In this document: positions 36,157 through 45,058 of the stretch, one piece after another
How the letters are laid out: every line of letters starts with the position of its first letter
Numbering within the stretch: the stretch's first letter is position 1
DNA from: Desulfosporosinus sp. Tol-M
Lineage (GTDB): Bacteria > Bacillota > Desulfitobacteriia > Desulfitobacteriales > Desulfitobacteriaceae
Length of the DNA: 61,537 bases
NCBI GenBank assembly: GCA_000770645.1
Contig: JQID01000177.1
Location: 1 to 61,537, forward strand
Reading direction: 5' to 3'
Program-made: the position numbers and the translations under genes
Notes under the pieces: generated by a model
Seen by the model: the letters and a program-made list of their open reading frames with translations, nothing else
What the model was told of the DNA's origin: nothing
The model's database searches: none

Positions 36157-36805
36157 TATTTTAAAGCAAGACTGGTTGATCATCATTTTGATACTTTTAG
36201 GGTTCGCGCTCGGAATATATTTTTATCCTTTGCTTCCTGACAGGGTTCCAATCCATTGGAACGCGAGCGGAGAAGTAAACGGTTATGGAAGTAAATTGTT
36301 TGGTGCGTTTGGATTGCCGGCGATAAGTTTAGCGATGTATTTAATGTTTCTTGTACTCCCTTATATCGACCCTAGAAGAAAGAATTATGCCGATTTTAGA
36401 TCAACTTACCAATTCCTGAAGTATATATTAATTTTATTTTTCCTTGGGATCGAGGTAATGACCTTTCTCATAGCTTCAGGGGTTATCGTAAACAAACCAA
36501 TCTTGATTCAAATCATGGTTTCCTTGCTCTTTATCCTCATCGGCAATGTGATGGGTCGATTTAAGCACAATTATTTTGTCGGCATAAAAACACCCTGGAC
36601 GTTAGCCAATGAAGAAGTGTGGAGAAAAACCCACCGACTGGCGGCACCCTTATGGGTCTTAGGCGGTGTAGTCAATATATTGTTAACCTTCCTGGATCTA
36701 CATTTTAACGGGATCGGTTTCGTGATTATTATCGCAGTAATTTCAATTGTCCCGGCAGTTTATTCGTATATTGCCTACCAACAAATTGTAAAAAGTAGCA
36801 ATTAG
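36131..36805 (+). CDS. sdpI: SdpI/DUF1648 family membrane immunity protein
   Basis: 224-residue membrane protein: an N-terminal DUF1648 domain (GIYFYPLLPDRVPIHWNASGEVNGYGSK) and a C-terminal SdpI domain (GNVMGRFKHNYFVGIKTPWTLANEEVWRKTHRLAAPLWV), with about six membrane helices. SdpI protects against the SdpC toxin in Bacillus subtilis and acts as a signal transducer to SdpR. No sdpC-like toxin gene is nearby. ATG 36131 follows GGAGG; the frame opens at 36107. Confidence 0.85.
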   Translation: MSKMPKISSILKQDWLIIILILLGFALGIYFYPLLPDRVPIHWNASGEVNGYGSKLFGAFGLPAISLAMYLMFLVLPYIDPRRKNYADFRSTYQFLKYILILFFLGIEVMTFLIASGVIVNKPILIQIMVSLLFILIGNVMGRFKHNYFVGIKTPWTLANEEVWRKTHRLAAPLWVLGGVVNILLTFLDLHFNGIGFVIIIAVISIVPAVYSYIAYQQIVKSSN

Positions 36806-36812
36806 GCGAGTA

Positions 36813-36842
36813 GAAAAAAACCCACCCGAAAAATCAGGTAGG
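36813..36842 (-). terminator. Terminator of the 36864-37274 gene
   Basis: On the minus strand CCTACCTGA (36842-36834) pairs with TCGGGTGGG (36829-36821), including two G-T pairs, followed by TTTTTTT. It lies 22 nt after the stop. Confidence 0.8.
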
Positions 36843-36863
36843 CCTCGTTAGTAATTCTATTTT

Positions 36864-37274
36864 TTACATTAAGTTTTGCTCCGAACTTGGAACAGTAAAA
36901 ATTAAATTACTAAAGGTCAGTACATCTTTTAATTCAAGAAAGTTATAGTCACTTTTTTGGGCTTCTTCTATAAGGTCAGATATCGGGGTTGTCGTCAGGA
37001 TGACATCTTGAGGTTGAAGTAATTGGTCAAGAAGTCCAAAGTGTTGATGGTTAAAGCGGATAGTAATGTGGATGTCATTTACCCAGGTTACTTGAAGGAC
37101 GTAGGCGTCCTTATGTTCAGTTGCAAACCAATCATAGGTATACCTTGACAGTCCAGACTGATTGACAGCTCTGACCTCTTCCATAAATTCTTTGACGTAA
37201 AGAATAAGAACGTCACGGCCGTTTTCTAGTTTGCCGAAGGCAGATTGTTCAGGTGTATATGCTTGAGTAAACAT
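36864..37274 (-). CDS. Hypothetical protein, 136 residues
   Basis: Family not recognised. The protein begins MFTQAYTPEQSAFGKLENGRDVLILYVKEFMEEVRAV and is acidic, soluble and without signal peptide or membrane segment. A segment YVLQVTWVNDIHITIRFNHQHFGLLDQLL suggests a beta-rich domain. ATG 37274 is chosen because AGAGGGGG lies 6-8 nt upstream, rather than the frame's first ATG at 37295. The gene has its own terminator. No neighbour on the same strand. Confidence 0.7.
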   Translation of the reverse strand: MFTQAYTPEQSAFGKLENGRDVLILYVKEFMEEVRAVNQSGLSRYTYDWFATEHKDAYVLQVTWVNDIHITIRFNHQHFGLLDQLLQPQDVILTTTPISDLIEEAQKSDYNFLELKDVLTFSNLIFTVPSSEQNLM

Positions 37275-37455
37275 AAAATCCCCCTCTTTGGACATGCAAG
37301 TCCTGGTCTCAGTCTCGTCTCATTATAATTGATGACCTTGATTTTACATATTAATTATAGACCATTTGTTGTAATTTGTCTTGTGCTGACCTCGAACATC
37401 CTGGTTCGGGTCATGGCGATGGACCCTTCCCGCCATACGGCATTTTATTTATTTA

Positions 37456-37484
37456 TTGACATAGGTTATAACTCGCAGTAAATT
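37456..37484 (+). promoter_or_regulatory. Promoter of the MazG-like gene
   Basis: TTGACA (37456-37461), 17-nt spacer, TAAATT (37479-37484), 37 nt before the start codon. Confidence 0.55.
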
Positions 37485-37521
37485 TAGACTAAGTTATTTC
37501 TCAAGCGGGGGGCAGTGGAGA

Positions 37522-37863
37522 ATGACCACAAATAGAAAGCTGACCGAAAGAATATTCAATTCCAAAACAGTAATCCTTCCTCGATTAAACCGCTTAAGTC
37601 CTTCCCTGGAAGGTACAGCCTTGAAGATCATGGAGGAATCCGGAGAGCTGGCTCAAGCCATAGGTAAATTCAGGGGGTTAAGCGGCGAGCGAAAACGATT
37701 GGATGAACAAGAAGCTATGCAGATGGTGGCTCGAGAATTGGTCGACGTGGCTCAGACAGCCGTAACTATGATGTTTGTTCTTGAAGAGCAATACGGGATA
37801 GATTTGGAAGCCATATTGGAGGAGCATATCACAAAATTAAGACAAAGGGGATATTGTGATTAG
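37522..37863 (+). CDS. MazG-like NTP pyrophosphohydrolase
   Basis: 113-residue all-helical protein of the MazG/dUTPase-like fold. The metal-binding acidic motifs are visible as KIMEESGELAQAIGKF (E-E-x-x-E) and RELVDVAQTAVTMMFVLEEQYGID (E-x-x-D). Such proteins hydrolyse nucleoside triphosphates to monophosphates; the substrate here is unknown. RBS GGGGGGCAGTGGAGA precedes ATG. Confidence 0.8.
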   Translation: MTTNRKLTERIFNSKTVILPRLNRLSPSLEGTALKIMEESGELAQAIGKFRGLSGERKRLDEQEAMQMVARELVDVAQTAVTMMFVLEEQYGIDLEAILEEHITKLRQRGYCD

Positions 37864-38019
37864 GGAATTTGCAAAACCGAACAGATATAACTGATCAGGG
37901 AATGGAGATACACTATGCTACTGGAGAGGATCTTCAGTATGTATTTGCTTGAGCGGGATAGTATCTGTATAATGTTTAAAGAGATGTCGGTTAGAAAGGG
38001 CATAAACAGAGTTCTTAGT

Positions 38020-38119
38020 GTCAGGTGGGGTTTTTACTCCACCTGACGGTTAGAAATCGTTATCCAGGAGTTGTACAGTTCTTATCTCCCTCTTAAAGAA
38101 GAGGGAGTCTTAGAACTGT
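38020..38119. repeat. Two-hairpin structured element
   Basis: First hairpin: GTCAGGTGG (38020-38028) with CCACCTGAC (38039-38047). Second, longer hairpin: ACAGTTCT (38075-38082) with AGAACTGT (38112-38119) enclosing CTCCCTCTT (38086-38094) with AAGAGGGAG (38099-38107). The 27-nt linker (38048-38074) is unpaired. Both stems are perfect. It lies in a 289-nt gap before the CMD gene. Could be a non-coding RNA or a small palindromic mobile element (MITE/PATE type); not decidable here. Confidence 0.55.
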
Positions 38120-38152
38120 TAGCTATCGGATGAATCAGAGGGGGAAATTTAT

Positions 38153-38671
38153 ATGTCTAGATTACCATTGATGCCATTGGAAGAGATGCCGGAAAAGACT
38201 CGCCAGATGATTTCAGGAGGTAAATCCCAACTGAGTGTTCTAAATGTCAATAAAATGGTCGCCCATGCGGAAAACAGTGCCCGCCATTTTATGCGGATGG
38301 GAAATTCCTTACTTACTCAAGCAAAACTTGATGCGCGTCTGCGTGAATTAGCCATTCTTCGGATTGCCACTCTTTGTGATTCCCGCTACGAGTGGTATCA
38401 GCATGAAATATTGGCTAAACAGGTTGGGATAACTGAACAACAAATCTCAGCTGTTAGGCTGGATAAGAATAGTCCCGTATTCAATGATCAAGAGCGTGCC
38501 GTCCTCAGATACACTGAGGAAGTCACAGTTAATGTGAAATCCAGCGAAGAGTCTTTCGCTGAGCTATCTCAGTTTCTCAGTAACCGGGAATTGGTTGAAT
38601 TGACCCTCACAATCGGCTTTTATAATTTGGTGGCCCGATTTTTAGAAAATACCGGGGTGGAGATCGAGTAA
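38153..38671 (+). CDS. Carboxymuconolactone decarboxylase (AhpD-like) family protein
   Basis: 172-residue protein of the CMD fold. It contains RHFMRMGNSLLTQAKLDARLRELAILRIATLCDSRYEWYQHEILAKQVGIT, the conserved CMD core with the E-W-x-x-H signature, and a C-terminal helix VELTLTIGFYNLVARFLENTGVEIE. It lacks the C-x-x-C of thiol-peroxidase AhpD, so a redox role is doubtful; function unknown. RBS AGAGGGGG before ATG. Confidence 0.85.
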   Translation: MSRLPLMPLEEMPEKTRQMISGGKSQLSVLNVNKMVAHAENSARHFMRMGNSLLTQAKLDARLRELAILRIATLCDSRYEWYQHEILAKQVGITEQQISAVRLDKNSPVFNDQERAVLRYTEEVTVNVKSSEESFAELSQFLSNRELVELTLTIGFYNLVARFLENTGVEIE

Positions 38672-38764
38672 TAGAGCAAGCTTATAAATGAGTTCCATTA
38701 ATGAATATTATTCACTAACATAATTTTGAGAGGCTGAGTCAGTAATTAGATGGGAGGAAAGATT

Positions 38765-39292
38765 ATGTTAGATATTCTTTATAAGCGCCGGAGTATTCGG
38801 AAGTATAAAGCTGCGAAGTTAGATCCGGCAACAGTCCGGCAGCTTCTGCAAGCGGCGTTATTAAGCCCATCTTCCAAGGGGTTTCAATCCTGGCAATTTG
38901 TGGTAGTTGAAGACCCTGAGATATTGGAGCAATTGGCACTTGCTAAAAAGACGGCAGGGTTTTTAAAGGGTGCAGCCTTAGGCATTGTAGTCTTGGCTGA
39001 CCCTGAAACAAGCGATGTTTGGGTGGAGGACACGGCTATTGCGTCAACGATGCTTCATTTGACGGCGGCAGCTTTGGGATTGGGATCGTGCTGGATTCAA
39101 ATCAGGAAACGCCAGCATACGGAAACCGAATCGTGTGAAGAATATGTCCGCAGGATTTTGGGGATTCCAGAGAACCTCAAGGTGTTATCGATTATTTCCA
39201 TCGGATATCCCGATCAGTCTAAGCCGCCTTATTCTGAGAGTGATTTAAAGTTTGACAAGGTCTCCTTAAACAAGTACGGTTCCAAATTTTAA
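38765..39292 (+). CDS. Nitroreductase-family flavoprotein
   Basis: 175-residue FMN-dependent oxidoreductase: LDILYKRRSIRKYK (FMN phosphate site), LLQAALLSPSSKGFQSWQFVVVED, VEDTAIASTMLHLTAAALGLGSCWIQIRKR and LGIPENLKVLSIISIGYPDQSK. Substrate unknown; family members reduce nitro compounds, quinones or flavins. ATG 38765 follows GGGAGGAAAG; the frame's ATG 38750 precedes it. Confidence 0.87.
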   Translation: MLDILYKRRSIRKYKAAKLDPATVRQLLQAALLSPSSKGFQSWQFVVVEDPEILEQLALAKKTAGFLKGAALGIVVLADPETSDVWVEDTAIASTMLHLTAAALGLGSCWIQIRKRQHTETESCEEYVRRILGIPENLKVLSIISIGYPDQSKPPYSESDLKFDKVSLNKYGSKF

Positions 39293-39348
39293 TACTTGGG
39301 TGAGTCTCTCAATATTTTAGGACGTCTTGCCAATTGCGATATTTACGC

Positions 39349-39376
39349 TTGACAATCATCAGAAGTAGAGTAAAAT
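39349..39376 (+). promoter_or_regulatory. Promoter of leuA
   Basis: TTGACA (39349-39354), 16-nt spacer, TAAAAT (39371-39376), about 30 nt before the start of the T-box structure. Confidence 0.7.
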
Positions 39377-39406
39377 AGTAGAATATACAAAATACAAAAC
39401 TGCTAA

Positions 39407-39766
39407 AATGACGATGAGAGGAAATAGTACAGTCCCGTTTTCCGTTTTAGAGAGCTGCCGGTTGGTGAAAGGCAGTAACGGAATAGGATTGGAACTCTTC
39501 CTCGAGTAGCCGACCGAAATTGATTAAAGTAGGCTCGGACGGAGCTTCCGCCGTTAAAAGGAAGGCGATATCGGATAACTCGAAGATCGTTGTTCGATGT
39601 TAGCAGTTCGATCCATGAAGGTCATATTTCGGATCGAACCACGAATCACGAACCACGAATATCGATTAACTCCCGTATCTGCAGAGAAGACGGCTGTTTG
39701 CTGTCAACTTGAGTGGTACCGCGAACTAACCCTTCGTCTCAATCAGAGACGAGGGTTTATTTATTT
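39407..39766 (+). promoter_or_regulatory. Leu T-box riboswitch with terminator
   Basis: Stem I shows AATGACGATGAGAG (39407-39420), AGAGAGCTGCCGGTTGGTGAAA (AG bulge and distal loop, 39451-39470 region) and GGATTGGAACTCTTCC with CTC (39495-39497) as the likely specifier, a Leu codon. The T-box core GAGTGGTACCGCGAA is at 39711-39725. The terminator pairs AACCC-TTCGTCTC (39728-39740) with GAGACGA-GGGTT (39746-39757), then TATTTATTT. Uncharged tRNA-Leu should favour readthrough into leuA. The leader is long because a repeat-like segment at 39631-39665 lies between Stem I and the T-box core. Confidence 0.92.
39631..39665. repeat. ACGAACCACGAA-type repeat inside the T-box leader
   Basis: GATCGAACCACGAATCACG, continuing AACCACGAAT: repeats of CACGAA/ACGAACC. 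A similar stretch occurs at 47875-47925 upstream of dmdA. Confidence 0.5.
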
Positions 39767-39782
39767 AAGGAGGAATTTACAA

Positions 39783-41273
39783 ATGCGCAAGTTATATGTT
39801 TTTGATACTACCCTTAGAGATGGCGAGCAATCCTTGGGGATTACTCTGAATGTAAAAGAAAAATTGGAGATTGGCCGCCAGTTGGTGAAGCTCGGCGTGG
39901 ATATTATTGAAGCCGGTTTTCCCGCCTCTTCGCCGGGGGATCTGGAGTCAGTCCGCACGCTTGCCCGGGAACTGAAAGGAGTGATTATTTGTGGCTTGAC
40001 CAGGGCAGTCGAGCAGGATATCGATATTTGCGCCGAAGCCTTGCGCCTTGCTGAACATCCAAGAATTCATACCGGGATCGGGGTTTCGCCGATACATATG
40101 GAAATGAAATTGAACCTCAACCCGGACCAAGTCGTGGAGCGGGCGGTTTCAGCCGTGAAGTACGCCAAGAAATACGTGAGCGACGTTGAATTTTACGCGG
40201 AAGATGCTTTCCGCAGTGACCCGGCATTCTTGGCCCGGGTTATTGAGGCGGTTATCTCCGCCGGGGCCACCGTGGTTAATCTCCCCGATACCGTGGGCTA
40301 TGCAAGTCCGTGGGAATACGGAGAACTTATTGGTTATGTTATTCAGAACGTTAAGAATATTGAGCAAGCAACCGTAAGTGTGCATTGCCATAACGATTTG
40401 GGAATGGCAACGGCCAATGCTCTGGCGGGTATCAAAGCAGGAGCCAGCCAGGTAGAAGGAACAATCAATGGGATAGGTGAGCGGGCAGGAAACACTTCCC
40501 TGGAAGAGGTAATTATGGCAATTTACACCCGGCGTGATGGATACGGGGTAAAGAGCAAGGTTAATACCCGGGAGATATCCGCCACCAGCAGACTTGTTTC
40601 CCGCATAACAGGGGTGACAGTGCCTGCTCACAAAGCAATAGTTGGGGCGAATGCTTTTATGCATGCTTCGGGTATTCACCAGGATGGGGTTCTCAAAGGC
40701 AGAGAAACCTATGAAATAATTAAACCGGAAACCATTGGCGTTCCTCAAAATTTAATAAGTCTTTCGGCAAGATCAGGCAGACATGCCCTTCAATATAGGC
40801 TTGAAGAATTAGGGTATTCAATAGAAGGTGCTCAACTTGATGATGTTTATCAAAGGTTCTTACAGCTGGCGGATCTGAAGAAAGAAGTGTTAGATCAGGA
40901 TCTCTATGTGTTGATGGGGGATTCGGAAAATCCTGCGAGTAATATTGTACTCCAGAATATGTCTATTGCGACAAATGGTCTGGGGCAGGCTACAGCTACC
41001 GTAATTCTGGAAATAGAGGGAGAGGTGTTCACTGATGCCGCCTGTGGCAATGGCCCGGTGAATGCTCTTTTTAATACAATTGACAGGATAACAGGAAACT
41101 TGGCAACACTCGAAGATTATACCCTGAAGTCAGTGACTCGGAGCAGTGAGGCATTGGGAGAGGCCACTGTCAAGTTGCGTTATGATAATGGCCGGCTTGT
41201 GGTAGGAAAGGGATTCTCGACGGATATCATCCAAGCTAGTGCAAAAGCTTATATAAATGCCTTGGCGAAGTAA
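39783..41273 (+). CDS. leuA: 2-isopropylmalate synthase
   Basis: Condenses 2-oxoisovalerate and acetyl-CoA, the committed step to leucine. The 496-residue protein begins [19 protein letters not shown] (metal/substrate site), has [53 protein letters not shown] and [18 protein letters not shown], and a C-terminal LeuA dimer/regulatory domain (about 365-495). Citramalate synthase is the main alternative, but the Leu-specific T-box upstream and leuCDB in the same window favour LeuA. The frame runs back to 39597 through the T-box; ATG 39783 has AAGGAGGAATTT upstream. Confidence 0.92.
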   Translation: MRKLYVFDTTLRDGEQSLGITLNVKEKLEIGRQLVKLGVDIIEAGFPASSPGDLESVRTLARELKGVIICGLTRAVEQDIDICAEALRLAEHPRIHTGIGVSPIHMEMKLNLNPDQVVERAVSAVKYAKKYVSDVEFYAEDAFRSDPAFLARVIEAVISAGATVVNLPDTVGYASPWEYGELIGYVIQNVKNIEQATVSVHCHNDLGMATANALAGIKAGASQVEGTINGIGERAGNTSLEEVIMAIYTRRDGYGVKSKVNTREISATSRLVSRITGVTVPAHKAIVGANAFMHASGIHQDGVLKGRETYEIIKPETIGVPQNLISLSARSGRHALQYRLEELGYSIEGAQLDDVYQRFLQLADLKKEVLDQDLYVLMGDSENPASNIVLQNMSIATNGLGQATATVILEIEGEVFTDAACGNGPVNALFNTIDRITGNLATLEDYTLKSVTRSSEALGEATVKLRYDNGRLVVGKGFSTDIIQASAKAYINALAK

Positions 41274-41395
41274 CCCGCCAGGTTGAAATAGAAGGATAAA
41301 CTCGTTTTCGCAGCGGTCAAGGCTATTTGCCACCGTTGGGCAATTTTGTATGTTGTATTATTTAATTGATCATAAATATAAATTGAAAATTAATA

Positions 41396-41424
41396 TTGCC
41401 ACGGTCAAGCTAAGGGGATATAAT
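41396..41424 (+). promoter_or_regulatory. Promoter of serC
   Basis: TTGCCA (41396-41401), 17-nt spacer, TATAAT (41419-41424), 47 nt before serC. Confidence 0.7.
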
Positions 41425-41471
41425 GATAAAATAGTTGTGCAATAAATTACAATTTGGAGGATTGACTTAAA

Positions 41472-42557
41472 ATGGAGAGGATATTTAACTTTTTTGCCGG
41501 ACCAGCCACACTACCCCTGGAAGTTCTAGAAGAAGCGCAAAGCGAATTGACTAATTATAAAGGCACGGGCATGTCAATAATGGAAATTAGTCATCGTGCC
41601 AAAGAATACGAGGTCATCAATACTGAAGCCGAAGCGCTCGTTAAGGATTTGCTTGACGTACCGGAAAACTATCGGGTTTTGTTTCTTCAAGGCGGAGCAA
41701 GCACTCAATTTGCAGCCGTGCCCATGAACTTAGTCTCCGCAGACAGTCATGCGGACTATATTTTGACTGGATCTTTTGCGGATAAAGCCTATCAGGAAGC
41801 ATCGAAACTTGTGAAAACCAATATAGCTGCCAGTACAAAGGAAGAAAACTATAACCGCATTCCGCGCAACGATGAAATCAAGGTAAGTGACAATCCTGCC
41901 TACGTACACCTTTGCACCAATAACACTATCTGTGGTACCCAATGGCAGTCGTTCCCGGATGTGGGCAACGTATTTTTGGCTGCTGACATGTCGAGCGATA
42001 TTATGTCACGTCGTTTTGATGTTTCCAAGTTTGGGGTAATTTATGCCGGTGCGCAAAAGAACCTTGGTCCGGCTGGGGTAACTGTGGTTATTATTCGTAA
42101 GGATTTATTGGAAGGGATTCCCACAAACATCCCCACAATGTTCCGCTATGATATACATGCCAAAAACGATTCCCTCTACAATACCCCACCTTGCTTTTCC
42201 GTTTATATGGTGAATCTGGTTCTCAAGTGGCTTAAGAAGAACGGAGGACTGGCAGCAGCGGAAAAACGCAATATGGAGAAAGCCTCCATAGTTTATGATG
42301 CCATAGATAATAGCGGCGGTTTTTACCGGGGTCACGCCCTCAAAGACAGTCGCTCACTGATGAATGTCACATGGCGATTACCTAATGAAGAATTGGAAAA
42401 AACCTTTGCGGCCGAAGCTGCCAAACAAGGTATGATCGGTTTAAAAGGCCACCGTTCAGTGGGCGGTCTCCGGGCGTCAGTCTATAACGCCATGAGTCTT
42501 GACGGCTGTAGGACTCTAGTTGATTTCATGAAAGTTTTCCAAAGCAAAAATGGGTAA
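41472..42557 (+). CDS. serC: Phosphoserine aminotransferase
   Basis: PLP enzyme converting 3-phosphohydroxypyruvate to phosphoserine, and active in pyridoxal synthesis in some bacteria. The 361-residue protein starts RIFNFFAGPATLPLEVLEEA and has FLQGGASTQFAAVPMNL, CTNNTICGTQW, the PLP Lys in GVIYAGAQKNLGPAGVTV, and GHRSVGGLRASVYNAM at the C terminus. RBS TTGGAGGATTG. serA and serB are not in the window; queC follows 53 nt later. Confidence 0.95.
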   Translation: MERIFNFFAGPATLPLEVLEEAQSELTNYKGTGMSIMEISHRAKEYEVINTEAEALVKDLLDVPENYRVLFLQGGASTQFAAVPMNLVSADSHADYILTGSFADKAYQEASKLVKTNIAASTKEENYNRIPRNDEIKVSDNPAYVHLCTNNTICGTQWQSFPDVGNVFLAADMSSDIMSRRFDVSKFGVIYAGAQKNLGPAGVTVVIIRKDLLEGIPTNIPTMFRYDIHAKNDSLYNTPPCFSVYMVNLVLKWLKKNGGLAAAEKRNMEKASIVYDAIDNSGGFYRGHALKDSRSLMNVTWRLPNEELEKTFAAEAAKQGMIGLKGHRSVGGLRASVYNAMSLDGCRTLVDFMKVFQSKNG

Positions 42558-42610
42558 CAACATAAGGTCAAATGGTCAATCTTCTAAACTGTAGAATAGG
42601 AGAGAGCGTA

Positions 42611-43327
42611 ATGGATAGCCCGCGTAAAGCTCTTGTTCTGCTCAGTGGCGGAATTGATAGTACAACCTGCACAGTTATGGCCTGTCGAGAATTTGGCCCT
42701 GAAAATGTTCTGGCTCTTAGCTTGATTTATGGGCAAAAACACGCTAAAGAAATTGCAGCAGCAAGAGAAGTGACTAAATATTTAGGCATTAAAGACCATA
42801 TTATCCATCAACTTCCCGATATTTTCCAAGGGGGAGGGTCTACTCTTATTGACAAAGATCGGCCCAATCCGGAAACAACCTATGAAGAACTTCGGAAAAG
42901 TAAAGGCGTATCCCCAACTTACGTGCCTTTCCGCAATGCAAATTTACTGTCAGTTGCCACGACGATTTCCTTAGTTAAAGGGGCGGATACGATTTTTTAT
43001 GGGGCGCATGCCGAAGATGCGAGGAACTGGGCATATCCGGATTGTACCCCTGAATTTAATGGAGCTATGGCAAATGCAATCTATATTGGTTCATATATGA
43101 AAGTTCGTCTCCTAACCCCACTTCAATGGTTAACTAAAAGTGAGGTAGTTGCTCTGGGGAAAAAAATTGGCACTCCGTTTGAGTTAACCTGGAGTTGTTA
43201 TAACGGCTCTGAAAAAGCATGTGGGGTATGTCCCACCTGTATGGGACGATTACATGCGTTTGACGAGAATGGATTAAGAGACCCCATTGACTACGAAACC
43301 ATAATCCAGCCATCACTTCAAAAGTAA
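42611..43327 (+). CDS. queC: 7-cyano-7-deazaguanine synthase
   Basis: Makes preQ0 from carboxydeazaguanine with ammonia and ATP, in queuosine biosynthesis. The 238-residue protein has the PP-loop VLLSGGIDSTTC, SLIYGQKHAKEI, VPFRNANLLSVA, GAHAEDARNWAYPDCTPEF and the zinc site CYNGSEKACGVCPTC. ATG 42611 follows AGGAGAGAG; the frame runs to 42572. No preQ1 riboswitch is visible, and queD, queE and queF are absent. Confidence 0.93.
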   Translation: MDSPRKALVLLSGGIDSTTCTVMACREFGPENVLALSLIYGQKHAKEIAAAREVTKYLGIKDHIIHQLPDIFQGGGSTLIDKDRPNPETTYEELRKSKGVSPTYVPFRNANLLSVATTISLVKGADTIFYGAHAEDARNWAYPDCTPEFNGAMANAIYIGSYMKVRLLTPLQWLTKSEVVALGKKIGTPFELTWSCYNGSEKACGVCPTCMGRLHAFDENGLRDPIDYETIIQPSLQK

Positions 43328-43339
43328 GCATGTTATCAC

Positions 43340-43386
43340 AGACATGGTCCAGAGCTACAACATTTGCTGTTGCTCCGGACCATGTC
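43340..43386 (+). terminator. Hairpin after queC
   Basis: GACATGGTCC-a-GAGC (43340-43354) pairs with GCTC-c-GGACCATGTC (43371-43386): a long, stable stem in the 77-nt gap between convergent queC and the NlpC/P60 gene. It probably ends transcription from both sides, although no T-run follows immediately. Confidence 0.65.
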
Positions 43387-43404
43387 GGCGTTTGCACTAT
43401 CTAA

Positions 43405-44883
43405 TTAATTATACCTGCGTGCTCCGAGATAACGCGAGGAGTAAAAGCTATCACTAAAGCTGGATGTTTTAATCCCACTACTGGGGTTACTGGCATGGAC
43501 AAAACGTCCTCCCCCCGTATAAATGCCCACATGGGAAGCACCCTTAGCATAGGTCGAAAAAAAGACTAAATCGCCTGGTTGAAGATCATTTTTGCTGACG
43601 GCAGCTCCCGAAGAGAATTGCGCATATGATGAATGAGGAAGAGTGATCCCGGAACCCGCTAAGACATACTTGGTAAAACCTGAACAATCAAAGCCTCTGC
43701 TGGTTGTTCCGCCATAAACATAGGGAGTCCCCTGTAAACTAAGCGCGCGACCTACGATGGAAGAAGTACCATTGCTCCCGCGAGAAGTAACAAAAGCTAC
43801 ATTGACCCGACTGCCAGGACCTTTAGCGATAACTTGATCGACAGGAGGTTGAAGGATCTTTTCGTCTAATACCTGCTTGGTAACGTCGATACCATTCTTT
43901 TGCACATATGAGTATGTCACTAATTTTGAGCCGTTACTACCCTCTTTAAGGACTTTCGTTTGCCCGATTCCTAAATGGTTATCAGCTTTTGTTACGATAT
44001 CATAGGGAATTGTTTCCGGACCGGAATATGTTCCTTGACACACGACAGTAAGATAGGGTGTCGTATTAACAAGCTTTATTATTTGGCCTGGCTGTAACTT
44101 TGTGTCTTTGGTTGCCCCTGGATTACCGGCTAAGACTTCATCTGTCAACATATTATTTTTGCGGGCAATAAGCCACCAGGAATCATTGGACAGGACAGTA
44201 TAATCCTTTGTCATTATCTTGCCATCCAGCAACACTTTTAAAGCTTGATCAATTTGTTTCATTTGATCCGGTTGGACTTCTATCGCTTCGACGCTGACCT
44301 TTTCCGCAAAATTAACGGAAGTGACCTTGTTTTCTGCACTCTGTTTAACATAATAGTTTTCATACTCTTTAAGAACTTTATCGGCATCTTCTTTGCTGGG
44401 CAAAACTGCCATAATAGAACCGTCTGCTTCTAACTTATAACCATCAAGATAATAGCTTAATTTATCTTCCAGTTTCTCTTCACTCAAAGTAGATTCCAGG
44501 AAGACTGCGGGAATTACCCTGACTTTTTCATAAGTAATTTGGTCATGTGTTTGGGCAATGAGCCCAAATGGCTTTCCGTGTTTTTGCAGAATTGTTGCAA
44601 CGAGATCTTGACCGGTATTAACATTACGGACTAAGCCGATCTGTTGACCGTTAATCATTACGGCAGCTGCAGAAGTCGTTGTCGAAAGATAATAGGTGAG
44701 TACGCCGGTCAGGATAATTGTAAGAGATGCGCAACAGATGACTTGCTGGGATTTCCAGGATATTTTTCGTAGAGTGTTGTGGTAAAATTGTTGAATAAGC
44801 TTTTTTTTCTGAATCCCATTGAAATGTTTGATTTGGCGGGTTACCATACCTTTTAACCGGGACAGAACTGAGGAAAAATGCAT
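43405..44883 (-). CDS. Cell-wall hydrolase: LysM, G5 and NlpC/P60 domains
   Basis: 492-residue exported peptidoglycan endopeptidase. A basic N terminus is followed by a membrane helix (about residues 47-70, VICCASLTIILTGVLTYYL), a region of unknown fold, a LysM domain (about 228-268, YTVLSNDSWWLIARKNNML), a G5 domain (about 275-350, including TIPYDIVTKADNHLGIGQTKV) and a C-terminal NlpC/P60 domain with catalytic Cys in GGTTSRGFDCSGFTKYVL and His in ASHVGIYTGGGRFVHAS. It is long for the family. Controlled by the c-di-AMP riboswitch directly upstream. Confidence 0.9.
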   Translation of the reverse strand: MHFSSVLSRLKGMVTRQIKHFNGIQKKKLIQQFYHNTLRKISWKSQQVICCASLTIILTGVLTYYLSTTTSAAAVMINGQQIGLVRNVNTGQDLVATILQKHGKPFGLIAQTHDQITYEKVRVIPAVFLESTLSEEKLEDKLSYYLDGYKLEADGSIMAVLPSKEDADKVLKEYENYYVKQSAENKVTSVNFAEKVSVEAIEVQPDQMKQIDQALKVLLDGKIMTKDYTVLSNDSWWLIARKNNMLTDEVLAGNPGATKDTKLQPGQIIKLVNTTPYLTVVCQGTYSGPETIPYDIVTKADNHLGIGQTKVLKEGSNGSKLVTYSYVQKNGIDVTKQVLDEKILQPPVDQVIAKGPGSRVNVAFVTSRGSNGTSSIVGRALSLQGTPYVYGGTTSRGFDCSGFTKYVLAGSGITLPHSSYAQFSSGAAVSKNDLQPGDLVFFSTYAKGASHVGIYTGGGRFVHASNPSSGIKTSSFSDSFYSSRYLGARRYN

Positions 44884-44903
44884 ACTTTTTACACCTTTCT
44901 TAA

Positions 44904-45013
44904 GCTTACGAGGTTAGTTGACGGATTCGGACTTCAGGTGCAAGCCCTACGCGTATAGTACGCGATTCACCCCCATAAAAGATCCCCCGCTCTGGAGTTA
45001 ATCCAGATTAAGC
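44904..45013 (-). promoter_or_regulatory. c-di-AMP riboswitch (ydaO/yuaA)
   Basis: On the minus strand the region begins GCTTAATCTGG, includes GCGGGGGATC and GGGGGTGAATC, then GTAGGGC, and ends CCGAATCCGTCAACTAACC then TCGTAAGC; GCTTA at the 5' end pairs with TAAGC at the 3' end. These are the conserved blocks of the ydaO/yuaA class. In known cases c-di-AMP turns off cell-wall hydrolase genes. It ends about 20 nt before the NlpC/P60 start. Confidence 0.9.
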
Positions 45014-45058
45014 TTTTGTTGTCTTTTTTCGTAGTACACCATAGGCACACCACAGTAC

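Noticed and set aside
40149..40748. 199-codon minus ORF inside leuA
   Set aside because: Antisense shadow of a highly conserved gene; no RBS and no recognisable domain.
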